Of a stretch of 64,000 nt of DNA, positions 8,777 to 17,545 are shown in pieces. The translations under genes were made by a program, and so were the position numbers. Numbering within the stretch: the stretch's first letter is position 1; each line of letters starts with the position of its first letter. This stretch comes from Tsukamurella sp. TY48 (GTDB lineage Bacteria; Actinomycetota; Actinomycetes; Mycobacteriales; Mycobacteriaceae): assembly GCF_019656655.1 (NCBI RefSeq), contig NZ_BPMV01000001.1, forward strand, positions 1,860,001 through 1,924,000, read 5' to 3'. The notes under the pieces were generated by a model. That model made no database searches. It was not told the DNA's origin and saw only the letters and a program-made list of their open reading frames with translations.

Positions 8777-8814
8777 CGCCACCGCGGCCCCTGAGCGTTC
8801 AGGGCGCGGTGGCG
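8777..8814 (+). terminator. Strong hairpin between rpmH and rnpA
   Basis: CGCCACCGCG at 8777-8786 pairs with CGCGGTGGCG at 8805-8814, with an inner CCCTGA/TCAGGG stem, giving a long nearly continuous stem. There is no U-run after it. It could be a partial terminator or processing site that sets the high L34 to low RnpA ratio. Confidence 0.55.
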
Positions 8815-8849
8815 TTCGTGCACAGGGGATACGAAGGCAGACCCACGCA

Positions 8850-9278
8850 GTGCTACCCGCCCGCCACCGGATGAGTTCGTCGCGCGATTTCGCCGCGGCG
8901 GTCAAAGGTGGCCGGAGGGTGGGCCGGCGCTCGATCGTCGTGCACGTGGTGAACCGTGGCCAACCGGCAATGGCTGATGAGATTGCAAGCCCGGCAGCTG
9001 CTTCCGAGCGGATGCCGGGCCTCGTCGTGTCCGGGAGCGGTGTGGATCCGGTGATCCCGGCGCCGCGGGTGGGACTGATCGTGTCCAAGTCGGTGGGCAA
9101 TGCCGTCACCCGGCACGCCGTGGCCCGGCGACTGCGCGCGGCCGCCTCGTCGCTGGTCGGCGGACTCGACGACGGCTCGCTCGTGGTGATCCGCGCATTG
9201 CGCGCCGCTGCGGACGACGACTCCGATGAACTTGCGGCGCAACTGCGCTCGGGCCTCACCAAGCTGGGTGCCCTGTGA
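8850..9278 (+). CDS. rnpA: Ribonuclease P protein component, with internal insertion
   Basis: Protein subunit of RNase P, which matures tRNA 5' ends. 142 residues from a GTG ([21 protein letters not shown]), the usual N-terminal sequence. The RNA-binding RNR-type motif is [17 protein letters not shown]. Between the N-terminal strand (IVVHVVNRG) and the following strand (PRVGLIVSK) there are about 30 extra residues ([18 protein letters not shown] and on) that M. tuberculosis RnpA, as I recall it, lacks; the underlying DNA is less GC-biased than its surroundings. Its stop overlaps the yidD start (GTGA). Possible ribosome sites are GAAGG or AGGGGA, both rather distant. Confidence 0.9.
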   Translation: MLPARHRMSSSRDFAAAVKGGRRVGRRSIVVHVVNRGQPAMADEIASPAAASERMPGLVVSGSGVDPVIPAPRVGLIVSKSVGNAVTRHAVARRLRAAASSLVGGLDDGSLVVIRALRAAADDDSDELAAQLRSGLTKLGAL

Positions 9279-9517
9279 GCGCGGCCACCGCGATGCGGCA
9301 GCTGCCGCGGCGCGCACTGATCGGGATGGTGCAGTGGTACCGCACCTGGATCTCTCCGATGCGCCCTCCCACATGCCGTTTCATGCCCACCTGCAGTGAG
9401 TACGCGGTGGAGGCGCTCAGCCGGTACGGCGCCGTGCGGGGTGTGTACCTCAGTACCATTCGGCTGTTGAAATGCGGTCCCTGGCACCGCGGCGGATGGG
9501 ACCCTGTTCCCGAGTAG
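9275..9517 (+). CDS. yidD: Membrane protein insertion efficiency factor YidD
   Basis: An 80-residue membrane-associated factor that assists YidC-dependent insertion. It contains the family core [20 protein letters not shown], then [11 protein letters not shown], and the C-terminal [13 protein letters not shown]. Three conserved cysteines are present. It begins at a GTG that overlaps the rnpA stop by four bases, so the two are translationally coupled, and it lies directly upstream of yidC. Confidence 0.95.
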   Translation: MSAATAMRQLPRRALIGMVQWYRTWISPMRPPTCRFMPTCSEYAVEALSRYGAVRGVYLSTIRLLKCGPWHRGGWDPVPE

Positions 9518-9607
9518 CTCGTTCCCCCGGCGCCGATCGCCACCCGCGCGGCTATGCCCGCCGCGCCCGAAACCTCATGAAGTAGAACGACAAGGAGCAC
9601 CACGGAC

Positions 9608-10771
9608 GTGTTCAATCCCTTATCTCTGGACTACGTGTACTACCCGGTCTCGGGCATCATGTGGGTCTGGCACAAGCTGTTCTCGATGATTCCCGGCCTG
9701 GGTCCGGACAAGGGAGTCACCTGGGCTCTTTCGGTGATCTTCCTGGTGCTCACCCTGCGCGCCATCCTGTACAAGCCCTTCGTCCGCCAGATCAAGACCA
9801 CGCGGCAGATGCAGGAGTTCCAGCCGCAGATGCAGGCGCTGCGGAAGAAGTACGGCAAGGACCGGCAGAAGCTGGCCCTGGAGATGCAGAAGCTGCAGAA
9901 GGAGCACGGTTTCAATCCGCTGCTCGGCTGTCTGCCTGCGCTGCTGCAGGTTCCGGTGTTCATCGGCCTGTTCCACGTGCTGCGCTCGTTCAACCGGATG
10001 CCCGGCGGAGCCACCCAGATGTTCGGCTCGCCCAACATGACGGCGTACGAGACGCGCCACACGCCGAACTACTTCTTCTCGGCCACCGACGTGCAGAGCT
10101 TCCTGGACGCCCGCCTCTTCGGCGTGCCGCTGTCCTCGTACGTGCAGGAGCCCTTCGAGCAGTTCCAGGCCTTCATGCCGGTGAACATCAACAACGACTT
10201 CATCCAGCCTGACTTCGACAAGTGGATGATCTTCTGGCTGGCCGTGCCGCTCATGATCGTCGCCGCCCTGGCCACGCACTTCAACGCCCGTGCCTCGATC
10301 GCGCGCCAGCCCGTCGCCTCGCTCGATAACCCGCAGACGGCCATCATGAACCGCCTGATGCTGTGGGTCTTCCCCATCGGCGTGCTGGTCGGTGGTTTCT
10401 TCCTGCCCGTCGCCATCCTGATCTACTGGGTCACCCAGAACATCTGGACCTATTGCCAGCAGCACATCGTCTTCGGCAAGTTGGACAAGGAAGACGAGGA
10501 GAAGAAGAAGCTGGCGCAGGAGAAGCGCGCCGAGAACGCCCCCAAACCCGGTGCGAAGCCGGTGGCGAAGAAGGGCGGCGCGCAGGCGGCCAAGGCGGTC
10601 GATACGACCGCTGGAGCCGAGACGGAGGACGCCGAGGAGGCGACCGACGCACCGTCGAAGCCCACCCCCGGCGCCAAGCCCGCGGCCGGTGCGAAGCCGA
10701 AGCAGCAGCATCCCTCCGGGAACGCTCGCCAGCGGCAGCGCAACCAGCAGCAGCGGAAGAAGCGGCGCTGA
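9608..10771 (+). CDS. yidC: Membrane protein insertase YidC
   Basis: 387-residue Oxa1/YidC insertase of the cytoplasmic membrane. The first helix is near residues 15-35 ([10 protein letters not shown]); the conserved core begins at [20 protein letters not shown], followed by the charged cytoplasmic hairpin (residues 70-100, [20 protein letters not shown]) and the [20 protein letters not shown] helix. The last helices are near 245-290. The C-terminal ~95 residues are Lys/Ala/Pro-rich and end [12 protein letters not shown], a ribosome-binding type tail. GTG start with AAGGAG about 11 bases upstream. It shares an operon with jag. Confidence 0.96.
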   Translation: MFNPLSLDYVYYPVSGIMWVWHKLFSMIPGLGPDKGVTWALSVIFLVLTLRAILYKPFVRQIKTTRQMQEFQPQMQALRKKYGKDRQKLALEMQKLQKEHGFNPLLGCLPALLQVPVFIGLFHVLRSFNRMPGGATQMFGSPNMTAYETRHTPNYFFSATDVQSFLDARLFGVPLSSYVQEPFEQFQAFMPVNINNDFIQPDFDKWMIFWLAVPLMIVAALATHFNARASIARQPVASLDNPQTAIMNRLMLWVFPIGVLVGGFFLPVAILIYWVTQNIWTYCQQHIVFGKLDKEDEEKKKLAQEKRAENAPKPGAKPVAKKGGAQAAKAVDTTAGAETEDAEEATDAPSKPTPGAKPAAGAKPKQQHPSGNARQRQRNQQQRKKRR

Positions 10772-10812
10772 GCCGCCCCTATACCCCTACTGAAGAACCA
10801 CAAGGAGTACGC

Positions 10813-11349
10813 ATGTCTGACGACGTGACCGTCGAGGACGAGAAGACCACCGCCGTGGCGCCCGCGGATACCGCTGCCGAGGAGGACGACGAACTGGTCG
10901 AGGAGGGCGAGATCGCCGCCGACTACCTCGAGCAACTGCTCGACATCCTGGACTTCGACGGCGATATCGACCTCGATGTCGAAGGCGGCCGCGCGATCGT
11001 GGCCATCGACGGTGGCGAGGATCTGACGAAGCTCGTGGGCCAGCGCGGTGAGGTCCTGGACGCCCTGCAGGAGCTGACTCGCCTCGCGGTGCAGCAGTCC
11101 ACCGGCGACCGCAGCCGGCTGATGCTGGACGTGGCCGGCTGGCGCGCCGGCCGTCGTGCGCGGCTGTCCACACTGGGCGCCGAGATCGCGGCCCGTGTCG
11201 TGGAGAGCGGCGAGAAGGAGTCGCTCAAGCCGATGACGCCGTTCGAGCGCAAGATCGTGCACGACGCCGTGGCCAAGGTCGACGGTGTGCGCTCGGAGAG
11301 TGAGGGCGCGGAGCCGAACCGCCGCGTGGTGGTTCTGCCCAGCGCCTAG
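10813..11349 (+). CDS. jag: Jag/KhpB RNA-binding protein (KH + R3H)
   Basis: 178 residues. An acidic N-terminus (1-45) is followed by a KH domain with the GxxG loop in LVGQRGEVLDALQ and a C-terminal R3H domain (RRARLSTLGAEIAARVVES, then LKPMTPFERKIVHDAVA). The family binds RNA and, with KhpA, affects cell elongation and division; it always travels with yidC. ATG start with AAGGAG six to seven bases upstream; the longer open frame into yidC is spurious. A hairpin after the stop separates it from rsmG. Confidence 0.93.
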   Translation: MSDDVTVEDEKTTAVAPADTAAEEDDELVEEGEIAADYLEQLLDILDFDGDIDLDVEGGRAIVAIDGGEDLTKLVGQRGEVLDALQELTRLAVQQSTGDRSRLMLDVAGWRAGRRARLSTLGAEIAARVVESGEKESLKPMTPFERKIVHDAVAKVDGVRSESEGAEPNRRVVVLPSA

Positions 11350-11365
11350 ACTGGAGCAGAGGTGA

Positions 11366-11402
11366 ACGATGGGTCCCGGGCCGTGCGCCTGGGGCCCATC
11401 GT
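11366..11402 (+). terminator. Hairpin terminator after jag
   Basis: ACGATGGGTCCC (11366-11377) and GGGGCCCATCGT (11391-11402) pair over 11 of 12 positions with a short loop, followed by CGTTTG. It probably ends the rpmH-jag transcript, leaving rsmG to its own promoter. Confidence 0.65.
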
Positions 11403-11450
11403 CGTTTGCGGGCAGCGCGAGCTGTGAAATGACACGAGTGTGATTCGGAG

Positions 11451-11464
11451 GTTTCACGTGGAAC
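11451..11464. promoter_or_regulatory. parS: parS site 1 (one mismatch), spans rsmG start codon
   Basis: GTTTCACGTGGAAC differs from the perfect parS 14-mer GTTTCACGTGAAAC at one base. The central GTG is the start codon of rsmG, and the GGAGG ribosome site abuts it. Confidence 0.8.
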
Positions 11465-12177
11465 GGCGGGATGCGGAAGCGGTGGCCTCGACGGCGGACG
11501 AGGCGGGGCAGGAGCTGCCCCCGGCTCCCGCGGAGGCGACAACGGTGTTCGGCGACCGGCTGCCGCTGGCCGAGGAGTACGCGCACGTGTTGGCCACCGA
11601 CGGTGTGGTGCGCGGGCTGATCGGTCCGCGTGAGGTACCCCGGCTGTGGGAGCGCCACATCCTCAACTGCGCTGTGCTCGGCGAACTGGTCGAGGCGGGC
11701 GAGACGCTCGTCGATGTCGGCAGTGGGGCCGGCCTCCCCGGTATTCCGGTCGCGATCGCGCGCCCCGATGTCGAAGTGATTCTGGTGGAGCCGCTGCTGC
11801 GGCGCGCGGTCTTCCTCGAGGAGTTCTGCGCGGAGCGCCTGCCGAATGTTCGTGTGGTCCGGGGCCGCGCCGAGGAGCGCTCGGTGGTGCAGGCCGCGGG
11901 CGGAGCCGATGTGGTCACCTCCCGCGCCGTCTCGGGTTTCCCGAAGTTGGCTCCGTGGTCCGCTCCCCTGCTGCGCGATGGCGGCCGGCTGTTGGCACTG
12001 AAGGGTTCGCGCGCCGGCGATGAGATCGAGGAGCACTCGGCGGTCCTCGCGAAGGCCGGACTGTGCGATCCCGAGGTGGTCCGGTGCGGCGAGGGCGTCG
12101 TCGATCCGCCGACGACCGTCGTCCGTGCCTACCGCCGCGGGTCCGGTGCGGGGAAGTCGTCGCGCCGCGGCAAGTGA
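11458..12177 (+). CDS. rsmG: 16S rRNA (guanine-N7) methyltransferase RsmG (GidB)
   Basis: Methylates G527 of 16S rRNA with S-adenosylmethionine; loss in other actinobacteria gives low-level streptomycin resistance. 239 residues. The SAM-binding motif is [19 protein letters not shown]; upstream [18 protein letters not shown] is a family signature. A late [18 protein letters not shown] segment also fits. GTG start with GGAGG six bases before it; this start codon is itself the centre of a parS-like palindrome. Basic tail ending GKSSRRGK. It lies upstream of parA/parB as in most actinobacteria, though about 1 kb separates them. Confidence 0.95.
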   Translation: MERRDAEAVASTADEAGQELPPAPAEATTVFGDRLPLAEEYAHVLATDGVVRGLIGPREVPRLWERHILNCAVLGELVEAGETLVDVGSGAGLPGIPVAIARPDVEVILVEPLLRRAVFLEEFCAERLPNVRVVRGRAEERSVVQAAGGADVVTSRAVSGFPKLAPWSAPLLRDGGRLLALKGSRAGDEIEEHSAVLAKAGLCDPEVVRCGEGVVDPPTTVVRAYRRGSGAGKSSRRGK

Positions 12178-12640
12178 TCGAATCCGGGCGAAACGGACAG
12201 TATTTGCCCCCTACTGGTTACCCACGGTCTTTTTCGACACGTGACAGACGGCCTCTCCGGGGCGGTCCCGACGGGCCCTCACCGGGAGGCAGTTCGGTAC
12301 GCGCGTACCAATAATTCCGCGGATTGCGGTCCGCCGCGGAGCAGACCCGGGCAGCCCCAGTCCGATCTGTCGGGAGTCATGACGCGGACTGCTCGACGCA
12401 CGAGCGCGAGTCGAGACCGGGGTCAGTCCTCTCCCCCGTGTCCGACGGCCCTCGGGCGGCCCGCCATGGCGGCGGAGATCCGGCCATCGAGATCGGTGGG
12501 CAATTCCGATTGACTCGGTCGAAGAGACGGGTCGGTCGGTGAATTCGGGTGCTGATCCGATCGGCTCGTAGGACCGAGGCCGGGCGCCGGGAGCGGACCG
12601 GTGTGCGAGGCGTGACAGGGCTGTGGGCCATCCCCACGAT

Positions 12641-12654
12641 GTTTCACGTGGAAC
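12641..12654. promoter_or_regulatory. parS: parS site 2 (one mismatch)
   Basis: GTTTCACGTGGAAC, identical to site 1 in sequence and preceded by T as in the 16-bp consensus. Lies in the gene-free rsmG-parA interval. Confidence 0.85.
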
Positions 12655-13028
12655 CTGTGATCGCCGCGAGGGCCCACGGTGCGGCCGTCGCACCGTGACC
12701 TGTCCGCGTCCCGCTCGACGGTGACCGCGAGCGAGCGGCTACGGATCCGCGATGACGACGATGCCGTCGAGCGGAGCACGTGGGCGGCGACGGGCGGTGA
12801 GCCGGACGAGCCGGCGGGTGCGAGGCGCGCACTTCCCTGCGGGGGCGCCGTGCGGAACGCTCCCGGGCGGGACGCCGCGAGCAGCGCATCACGGCCGGGG
12901 CAGGCGCGGGCCGGGGGCCGGTACCGGCGGGAGGCCCGATCGGCAGAAGACGGGGGCGGTACGCGGCGCATCGCCGGCAGGACTCCGGGCAGCGTCCAGA
13001 GCGTTGTGGCCGCGAGGCCGGCTGCCGA

Positions 13029-13042
13029 GTTTCACGTGAAAC
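13029..13042. promoter_or_regulatory. parS: parS site 3 (perfect)
   Basis: GTTTCACGTGAAAC, a perfect 14-bp palindrome matching the bacterial parS core, followed by A as in the 16-bp consensus. Confidence 0.95.
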
Positions 13043-13062
13043 AGACTCCTCGATCGCGCGGA

Positions 13063-13076
13063 GTTTCACGTGAAAC
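13063..13076. promoter_or_regulatory. parS: parS site 4 (perfect)
   Basis: A second perfect GTTTCACGTGAAAC, starting 34 bp after site 3. The pair is likely the main ParB nucleation point. Confidence 0.95.
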
Positions 13077-13173
13077 TCGAGAGTCTCGGACGTCGTCGAG
13101 CCGGACGGAACGAACCGAGCTGCGCCGATCGCCCGGACCCGGATGCCGGGCTGACGGTGTCGGAACGAGTCAC

Positions 13174-13179
13174 TAGGAT
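13174..13179 (+). promoter_or_regulatory. -10 element of parA
   Basis: TAGGAT, about 25 bases before the parA GTG, followed by a short leader containing GAGGAG. No clear -35. Confidence 0.45.
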
Positions 13180-13204
13180 GGGGACATCAAGCTGAGGAGT
13201 ATGC

Positions 13205-14119
13205 GTGACTGATCACGAATCCGGGTACGACGTTTCACGTGGAACCACGGAGGACGACACCCCCATCGCCGAGGCGGCCCGTCGCGCCAGCCAGGTCCTG
13301 ACGCCGGGAGGTGCCGGCACCCTTCCCAAGCCCACGGCACAGCGGGTGCTGACCATCGCCAACCAGAAGGGCGGCGTCGGCAAGACGACCACGGCGGTCA
13401 ACCTCGCCGCGGCGCTCGCGCTGCAGGGCCTGCGGGTGCTCGTGGTGGATCTCGATCCGCAGGGCAATGCCAGCACGGCGCTCGGGGTCGACCATCGTTC
13501 GGGCGTACCGTCCACCTACGAGCTGCTGATCGGCGAGACCACCCTGGAGGAGGCGATGGCGCAGAGCCCGCACTCCCCCAACCTGTTCTGTGTGCCCGCG
13601 ACCATCGACCTGGCCGGCGCCGAGATCGAACTCGTCAGCATGGTGGCTCGCGAGACCCGGCTGAAGAATGCGCTCGCGAGCGCCGCGGACGCCGATATCG
13701 ATTACATCTTCATCGATTGCCCGCCGTCGCTGGGGCTGCTCACCGTGAACGCGCTCGTCGCCGCGCGCGAGGTGCTGATCCCGATCCAGTGCGAGTACTA
13801 CGCGCTGGAGGGTGTGGGACAGCTGCTGCGGAACATCGAGCTGGTGCAGGCGCACCTGAACAAGGATCTGCACGTCTCCACCGTGCTCCTCACGATGTAC
13901 GACGCACGCACCAAGCTCGCCGATCAGGTGGCGGCCGAGGTCCGCAACCACTTCGGCGAACGCGTTCTCAGCGCCACCATCCCCCGCAGCGTCAAGGTCT
14001 CCGAGGCGCCGGGCTACGGCACCACGGTGCTCGACTACGACCCGGGTTCGCGCGGCGCGATGAGCTATCTGGACGCCGGGCGCGAACTGGCGCTCCGCGG
14101 CGCGGGGCAGGCGGTGTAG
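13205..14119 (+). CDS. parA: Chromosome partitioning ATPase ParA (Soj)
   Basis: Walker-type ATPase that binds the nucleoid and moves ParB-parS complexes. 304 residues. A ~50-residue N-terminal extension precedes the deviant Walker A motif [17 protein letters not shown] (near residue 54); switch segments include [15 protein letters not shown] and [21 protein letters not shown] start with GAGGAG about seven bases upstream. Codons 10-14 (VSRGT) are encoded by a parS site, so ParB can bind inside the gene. parB follows after two bases. Confidence 0.96.
   Translation: MTDHESGYDVSRGTTEDDTPIAEAARRASQVLTPGGAGTLPKPTAQRVLTIANQKGGVGKTTTAVNLAAALALQGLRVLVVDLDPQGNASTALGVDHRSGVPSTYELLIGETTLEEAMAQSPHSPNLFCVPATIDLAGAEIELVSMVARETRLKNALASAADADIDYIFIDCPPSLGLLTVNALVAAREVLIPIQCEYYALEGVGQLLRNIELVQAHLNKDLHVSTVLLTMYDARTKLADQVAAEVRNHFGERVLSATIPRSVKVSEAPGYGTTVLDYDPGSRGAMSYLDAGRELALRGAGQAV
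13232..13245. promoter_or_regulatory. parS: parS site 5 (one mismatch), inside parA
   Basis: GTTTCACGTGGAAC within the first codons of parA. It matches sites 1 and 2. Confidence 0.85.
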
Positions 14120-14121
14120 TC

Positions 14122-15147
14122 ATGGCGACGCAGAAGAAGGGCGGCCTCGGTCGCGGCCTCGCCGCCCTGATCCCCACCGGACCCGACGAGGGACCGCGGC
14201 TCGGCAACGCCGCGGCCGACGTGGTGATCGGCGCCAAGCAGACGGCACCCGCACCCGGCGGCGTCGGGGGGAAGCGCGCAGCGTCGTCCCGCACCCCGGG
14301 CGCCGCGGACGAGACCGGCGGCGGCGATTCGCTGGGCGCCGTGTACCGCGAGCTCGCGCCGACCGCGATTCAGCCCAACCCGCAGCAGCCCCGCTCCGTC
14401 TTCGACGAGGAGGCGCTGGCCGAGCTCGTGCACTCGATCCGCGAGTTCGGGCTCATGCAGCCGATCGTGGTGCGTCCGCTCCCCACGCCGAAGGGCGAGG
14501 TGCGGTACCAGCTCGTGATGGGCGAGCGCCGCTGGCGGGCGAGCCAGGAGGCCGGCCTCGAGACCATCCCGACGATCGTCCGCGAGACCGCCGACGGCGA
14601 CATGCTGCGCGACGCCCTGTTGGAGAACATCCACCGGGTGCAACTGAACCCGCTCGAAGAGGCGGCCGCCTACCAGCAACTGCTGGAGGAGTTCGGCGTG
14701 ACGCACGACGAACTCGCCGCCAGGCTCGGCCGCTCGCGGCCCGTGGTCACCAACACCATCCGGCTTCTCCGCCTCCCCGTGGCCGTGCAGCGCCGCGTGG
14801 CCGCCGGAGTGCTGTCCGCCGGCCATGCCCGCGCACTGCTCGCCCTCGAGGCCGGGACCGAGGCGCAGGAGTCCCTCGCCGCCCGGATCGTGGCCGAGGG
14901 CATGTCGGTGCGCGCCACCGAGGAGGCGGTCACCCTCGCCAACCGCGGGGACGGCACCGTGGCCCCGGCGGCCCCGAAGCGGCGCCAGGAGGCCGACCCG
15001 GGCCTGCGCGATGTGGCCGACCGCATCGCCGACCGGCTCGACACCAAGGTCACCGTCTCCATGGGTAAGCGCAAGGGCAAGATCGTGGTCGAGGTGGGCT
15101 CGGCCGATGATCTCGACCGCATCGTCTCGCTGCTCGCCGGCCGGTAG
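14122..15147 (+). CDS. parB: Chromosome partitioning protein ParB (Spo0J)
   Basis: CTP-dependent DNA clamp that loads at parS. 341 residues starting [18 protein letters not shown], the ParA-stimulating N-terminus. The CTP-binding core shows [16 protein letters not shown] near 133 and the [20 protein letters not shown] box; the parS-reading helix-turn-helix follows ([20 protein letters not shown], about 194-213), then [12 protein letters not shown]. The C-terminal ~40 residues are the dimerisation domain ([20 protein letters not shown]). ATG two bases after the parA stop. Five parS sites lie within 2.7 kb upstream. Confidence 0.96.
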   Translation: MATQKKGGLGRGLAALIPTGPDEGPRLGNAAADVVIGAKQTAPAPGGVGGKRAASSRTPGAADETGGGDSLGAVYRELAPTAIQPNPQQPRSVFDEEALAELVHSIREFGLMQPIVVRPLPTPKGEVRYQLVMGERRWRASQEAGLETIPTIVRETADGDMLRDALLENIHRVQLNPLEEAAAYQQLLEEFGVTHDELAARLGRSRPVVTNTIRLLRLPVAVQRRVAAGVLSAGHARALLALEAGTEAQESLAARIVAEGMSVRATEEAVTLANRGDGTVAPAAPKRRQEADPGLRDVADRIADRLDTKVTVSMGKRKGKIVVEVGSADDLDRIVSLLAGR

Positions 15148-15151
15148 TCCC

Positions 15152-15871
15152 ATGGCTCTCACGATCGTCCCCCTCACGCTGGGCGCCTTCGACGACCTGC
15201 CGAAGCACCTGCGTCAGTGCGTGTACTGGGAGGTGGCCCCCGGGGCGGCCACCCTGACCGACACGGCCTTCGACAAGGAGGCCTGGCTGTCGATGCTCAT
15301 GCTGGAGTGGGGCTCCTGCGGGCAGATCGCGATCGATCACCGGCCGGACGGCAGCTCCCGCCTGGTGGGCGTGGCCTTCTACGCCCCGCCCCGCACCGTG
15401 CCCCGTGCCGCCACCTTCCCCACCGCCCCGGTCAGCCCCGATGCGGTGCTCCTGACCTGGGTGGGAGCCGAGCCGGGCGTCGAAGACCGGGTCCGTGAGG
15501 AACTGGTGACGGCGGTGTGCACCGATCTGGTGCGCCGCGGTGTGCGGGCGGTGGAGGCCTTCGGTCTGCTCACACCCGTGGGTCAGACCACGGAAAGTGT
15601 TGTGGCGCAAATAGATTGCGGTCCATGCGGCTGCGATACGGTGCCGCTGACCGATGCCGACTTCCTGGAGCGAATGGGTTTCGAGACCGTGGCACCGCAT
15701 CACCGCTACCCCCGGCTTCGGCTGGAGCTGTCCGAGGGCCTCGGATGGAAGGCGGGCGTGGAGCACGCACTGGAGCAGCTGCTGGCGGCCGGTGCGGCCG
15801 AAGCGGCCCTCCGTGAGGCGCTGGAGGGGACGGGAGACGCCGCGGCACCCGTGTGCCGGGCGGAGGACTGA
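15152..15871 (+). CDS. Conserved protein of the parB locus, GNAT-like (Rv3916c-type)
   Basis: 239 residues, starting four bases after the parB stop, so part of the parAB operon. The sequence resembles the small acetyltransferase-like protein that follows parB in mycobacteria. Seen: FDDLPKHLRQCVYWEV, a mid-protein SRLVGVAFYAPPRTVPRAA strand-loop, and late ERMGFETVAPHHRYPRLRLE, as in the end of a GNAT fold. No canonical acetyl-CoA loop (Q/RxxGxG/A) is clear. A CGPCGCD cysteine cluster lies near residue 160. Function is not known; co-transcription with parAB suggests a chromosome or polar-growth role (inference). Confidence 0.75.
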   Translation: MALTIVPLTLGAFDDLPKHLRQCVYWEVAPGAATLTDTAFDKEAWLSMLMLEWGSCGQIAIDHRPDGSSRLVGVAFYAPPRTVPRAATFPTAPVSPDAVLLTWVGAEPGVEDRVREELVTAVCTDLVRRGVRAVEAFGLLTPVGQTTESVVAQIDCGPCGCDTVPLTDADFLERMGFETVAPHHRYPRLRLELSEGLGWKAGVEHALEQLLAAGAAEAALREALEGTGDAAAPVCRAED

Positions 15872-15891
15872 CGGGGCCGTGAGAGCCCCGT
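15871..15891. terminator. Bidirectional hairpin between convergent genes
   Basis: ACGGGGC and GCCCCGT form a 7-bp stem with a seven-base loop in the 27-bp gap between the parB-operon gene and cwlM, which converge here. Confidence 0.65.
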
Positions 15892-15898
15892 CAGGCAC

Positions 15899-17086
15899 TC
15901 ACGTGTCCGAGGTCTCCTCGAGCGCGATCAGCTCGGCGAAGGTGTACGTACCGGTGGGCCGGTCGTTCTCGCCCAGCAGGTACATCCGCTTGACCGCCAC
16001 GAGGATCGCCTCGGCGATGGTGTCGCGCATCTCCGGGGAGGCGAGCACCGCCGCATCCTCGGGATTGGTCACGTAGCCCACGTCGATCTGCACCGTGGGC
16101 ATCCGCGTCAGGCGCACGATGTCCCAGGTCCGGCCGTGGTAGTGGCAATCGCTGAGCGGAGTGCGCGCCACGATCTCGCGCTGGATGAACCCGGCCAGGT
16201 TGCGGCCGATGTTCGAGCTGGCGCCGTGGGTGTTGCCGAAGTGGAAGGAGGCGATGCCGTGCGCGCGCGGATTGCGGTAGTGCGCGGTGCGCAGCGCGAT
16301 CATCAGATCGGCCTCGAAGGTGTTCGCGGTGTACGCGCGGGTGCTGTCGGTGGCGTCCATCCCCCGCGGACGCGACAGGTAGGTCTCCATCCCGGCGGCC
16401 GCCATGCGGCCCTCCAGGCGCGAGCCCAGATCCCAGAGGATCTCCTCCTCGGTGATCATCCGGCCGTCGGGGCCGCGCAGCGCGAGCCCCCGGTCGGGCC
16501 CGCCGAGGCCGGGATCGATCACGATGCGCTTACCGGACAGCCGCGGACCCGAGCGGCGCACGTGCTCCTCCTCGCGGATCGCGTGCGGGGAACCGCCGGT
16601 CACGCGGGAGCCTAGGAAGGTGAGCGAGCGCAGTGTGGCCGGACCGCAGATACCGTCCGCGACCAGGCCGAACTCACGCTGGTAGGCGGAGAGCCCCAGG
16701 TGCGTCTGCGGGCCGAACAGGCCGTCGATCATGCCGGCGTAGAAGCCGAGGTTCTGCAGCCGGGCCTGCAGCGCCGCCACATCGTCGCCCGAGGGCGGTG
16801 CCGAGGCGATGTAGCTCAGCGTGCGCGCACCGAGCTGATAGGTCGATTCGCGCAGCGCACGGTAGGTGGCCGGGCCCACGACACCGTCGACCAACAGGCC
16901 GCGCTGCTGCTGGAAGGCGCGGGTGGCATGGTCCAGGCGACGGTCGAAGACCGCCTCGGGCACCGTCCACCCGCCGCTGACCAGCTCGTTCGGGGCCACG
17001 AAATCGGGGAGGAAACCCTGATCGGCGAGGATGCCGCGGATCTCGGCTACGGCACCGCCGTGATCACCGAGGCTGATGCGGGGCAT
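15899..17086 (-). CDS. cwlM: CwlM-type peptidoglycan pseudo-amidase
   Basis: 395 residues: two peptidoglycan-binding-like repeats (1-80 and ~90-170) followed by an amidase_3 fold. It closely follows mycobacterial CwlM, a cytoplasmic protein that, when phosphorylated by PknB, activates MurA and links to MurJ. The zinc-binding DPGHGG of true amidases reads IDPGLGGPDRG here, so the first His ligand is missing, as in CwlM. Other matches are GSPHAIREEEHVRRSGP, FHFGNTHGASSNIGRNLAGF and MPTVQIDVGYVTNPED. GAAGGA six bases before the ATG (MPRISLGDHGG) fixes the start. It is downstream of trxB-trxA. Confidence 0.92.
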   Translation of the reverse strand: MPRISLGDHGGAVAEIRGILADQGFLPDFVAPNELVSGGWTVPEAVFDRRLDHATRAFQQQRGLLVDGVVGPATYRALRESTYQLGARTLSYIASAPPSGDDVAALQARLQNLGFYAGMIDGLFGPQTHLGLSAYQREFGLVADGICGPATLRSLTFLGSRVTGGSPHAIREEEHVRRSGPRLSGKRIVIDPGLGGPDRGLALRGPDGRMITEEEILWDLGSRLEGRMAAAGMETYLSRPRGMDATDSTRAYTANTFEADLMIALRTAHYRNPRAHGIASFHFGNTHGASSNIGRNLAGFIQREIVARTPLSDCHYHGRTWDIVRLTRMPTVQIDVGYVTNPEDAAVLASPEMRDTIAEAILVAVKRMYLLGENDRPTGTYTFAELIALEETSDT

Positions 17087-17183
17087 GTCCTGTCCTTCAG
17101 TTCGCTCCATGGTCGGCCCCGGACGGGCCGAATCGAGTACACGATACGGCCACTTCGGTGTCCGGACCAACCGCGGTGACCGA

Positions 17184-17504
17184 CTAGAGGACGCCCTCGA
17201 GCTCCTTGAGGATGGCCGACTTGCTCTTCGCGCCCACCAGCTTGGCCACCGGCTCACCGTCCTTGAACAGGATCAGCGTGGGGATGCTGAGCACCTGGTA
17301 GTCGCGGGGTGCGGCCGGGTTGGCATCCACGTCCACCTTCGCCACGACCAGCGTGTCGGCGTGCTCGTCGGAGATCTGCTCGAGCACCGGCGCCACCATC
17401 TTGCACGGACCGCACCAGGTGGCCCAGAAGTCCACCAGCACCGGCTTCGACGATTCGAGGACGGTCTGCTTGAAATCGGCATCGGTGACGGTCACGGTGG
17501 CCAT
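17184..17504 (-). CDS. trxA: Thioredoxin
   Basis: 106-residue cytoplasmic disulfide reductase. Active site FWATWCGPCKMVAPVL; the cis-proline region is LSIPTLILFKDGEPV. Length is standard. The start MATVTVTDADF is preceded by GAAGGA about seven bases upstream; the longer open frame into trxB is spurious. It is the TrxC-type partner of the reductase gene 41 bp upstream and precedes cwlM, the order known from mycobacteria. Confidence 0.97.
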   Translation of the reverse strand: MATVTVTDADFKQTVLESSKPVLVDFWATWCGPCKMVAPVLEQISDEHADTLVVAKVDVDANPAAPRDYQVLSIPTLILFKDGEPVAKLVGAKSKSAILKELEGVL

Positions 17505-17545
17505 GGTTGTTCCTTCGGATCGAAAGGGATTGGGGGAGAGAACGA

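Larger units (their letters stand above)
12178..13204. other. 1-kb gene-free centromere-like region
   Basis: About a kilobase between rsmG and parA with no credible gene. The open frames crossing it lack ribosome sites and are low-complexity Arg/Ala/Gly/Ser. It holds three parS sites (12641, 13029, 13063) and the parA promoter. Apart from these I see only ordinary GC-rich sequence. Its likely role is as a ParB loading zone. Confidence 0.65.

Noticed and set aside
12238-12243. CACGTG core as another parS
   Set aside because: Flanks (GACACGTGAC) do not match GTTTCACGTGAAAC.
12679-13176. 165-residue open frame in the rsmG-parA gap
   Set aside because: No ribosome site, low-complexity Arg/Ser/Gly content, and it is created by the parS palindromes reading as HVK and SRET; not a real gene.
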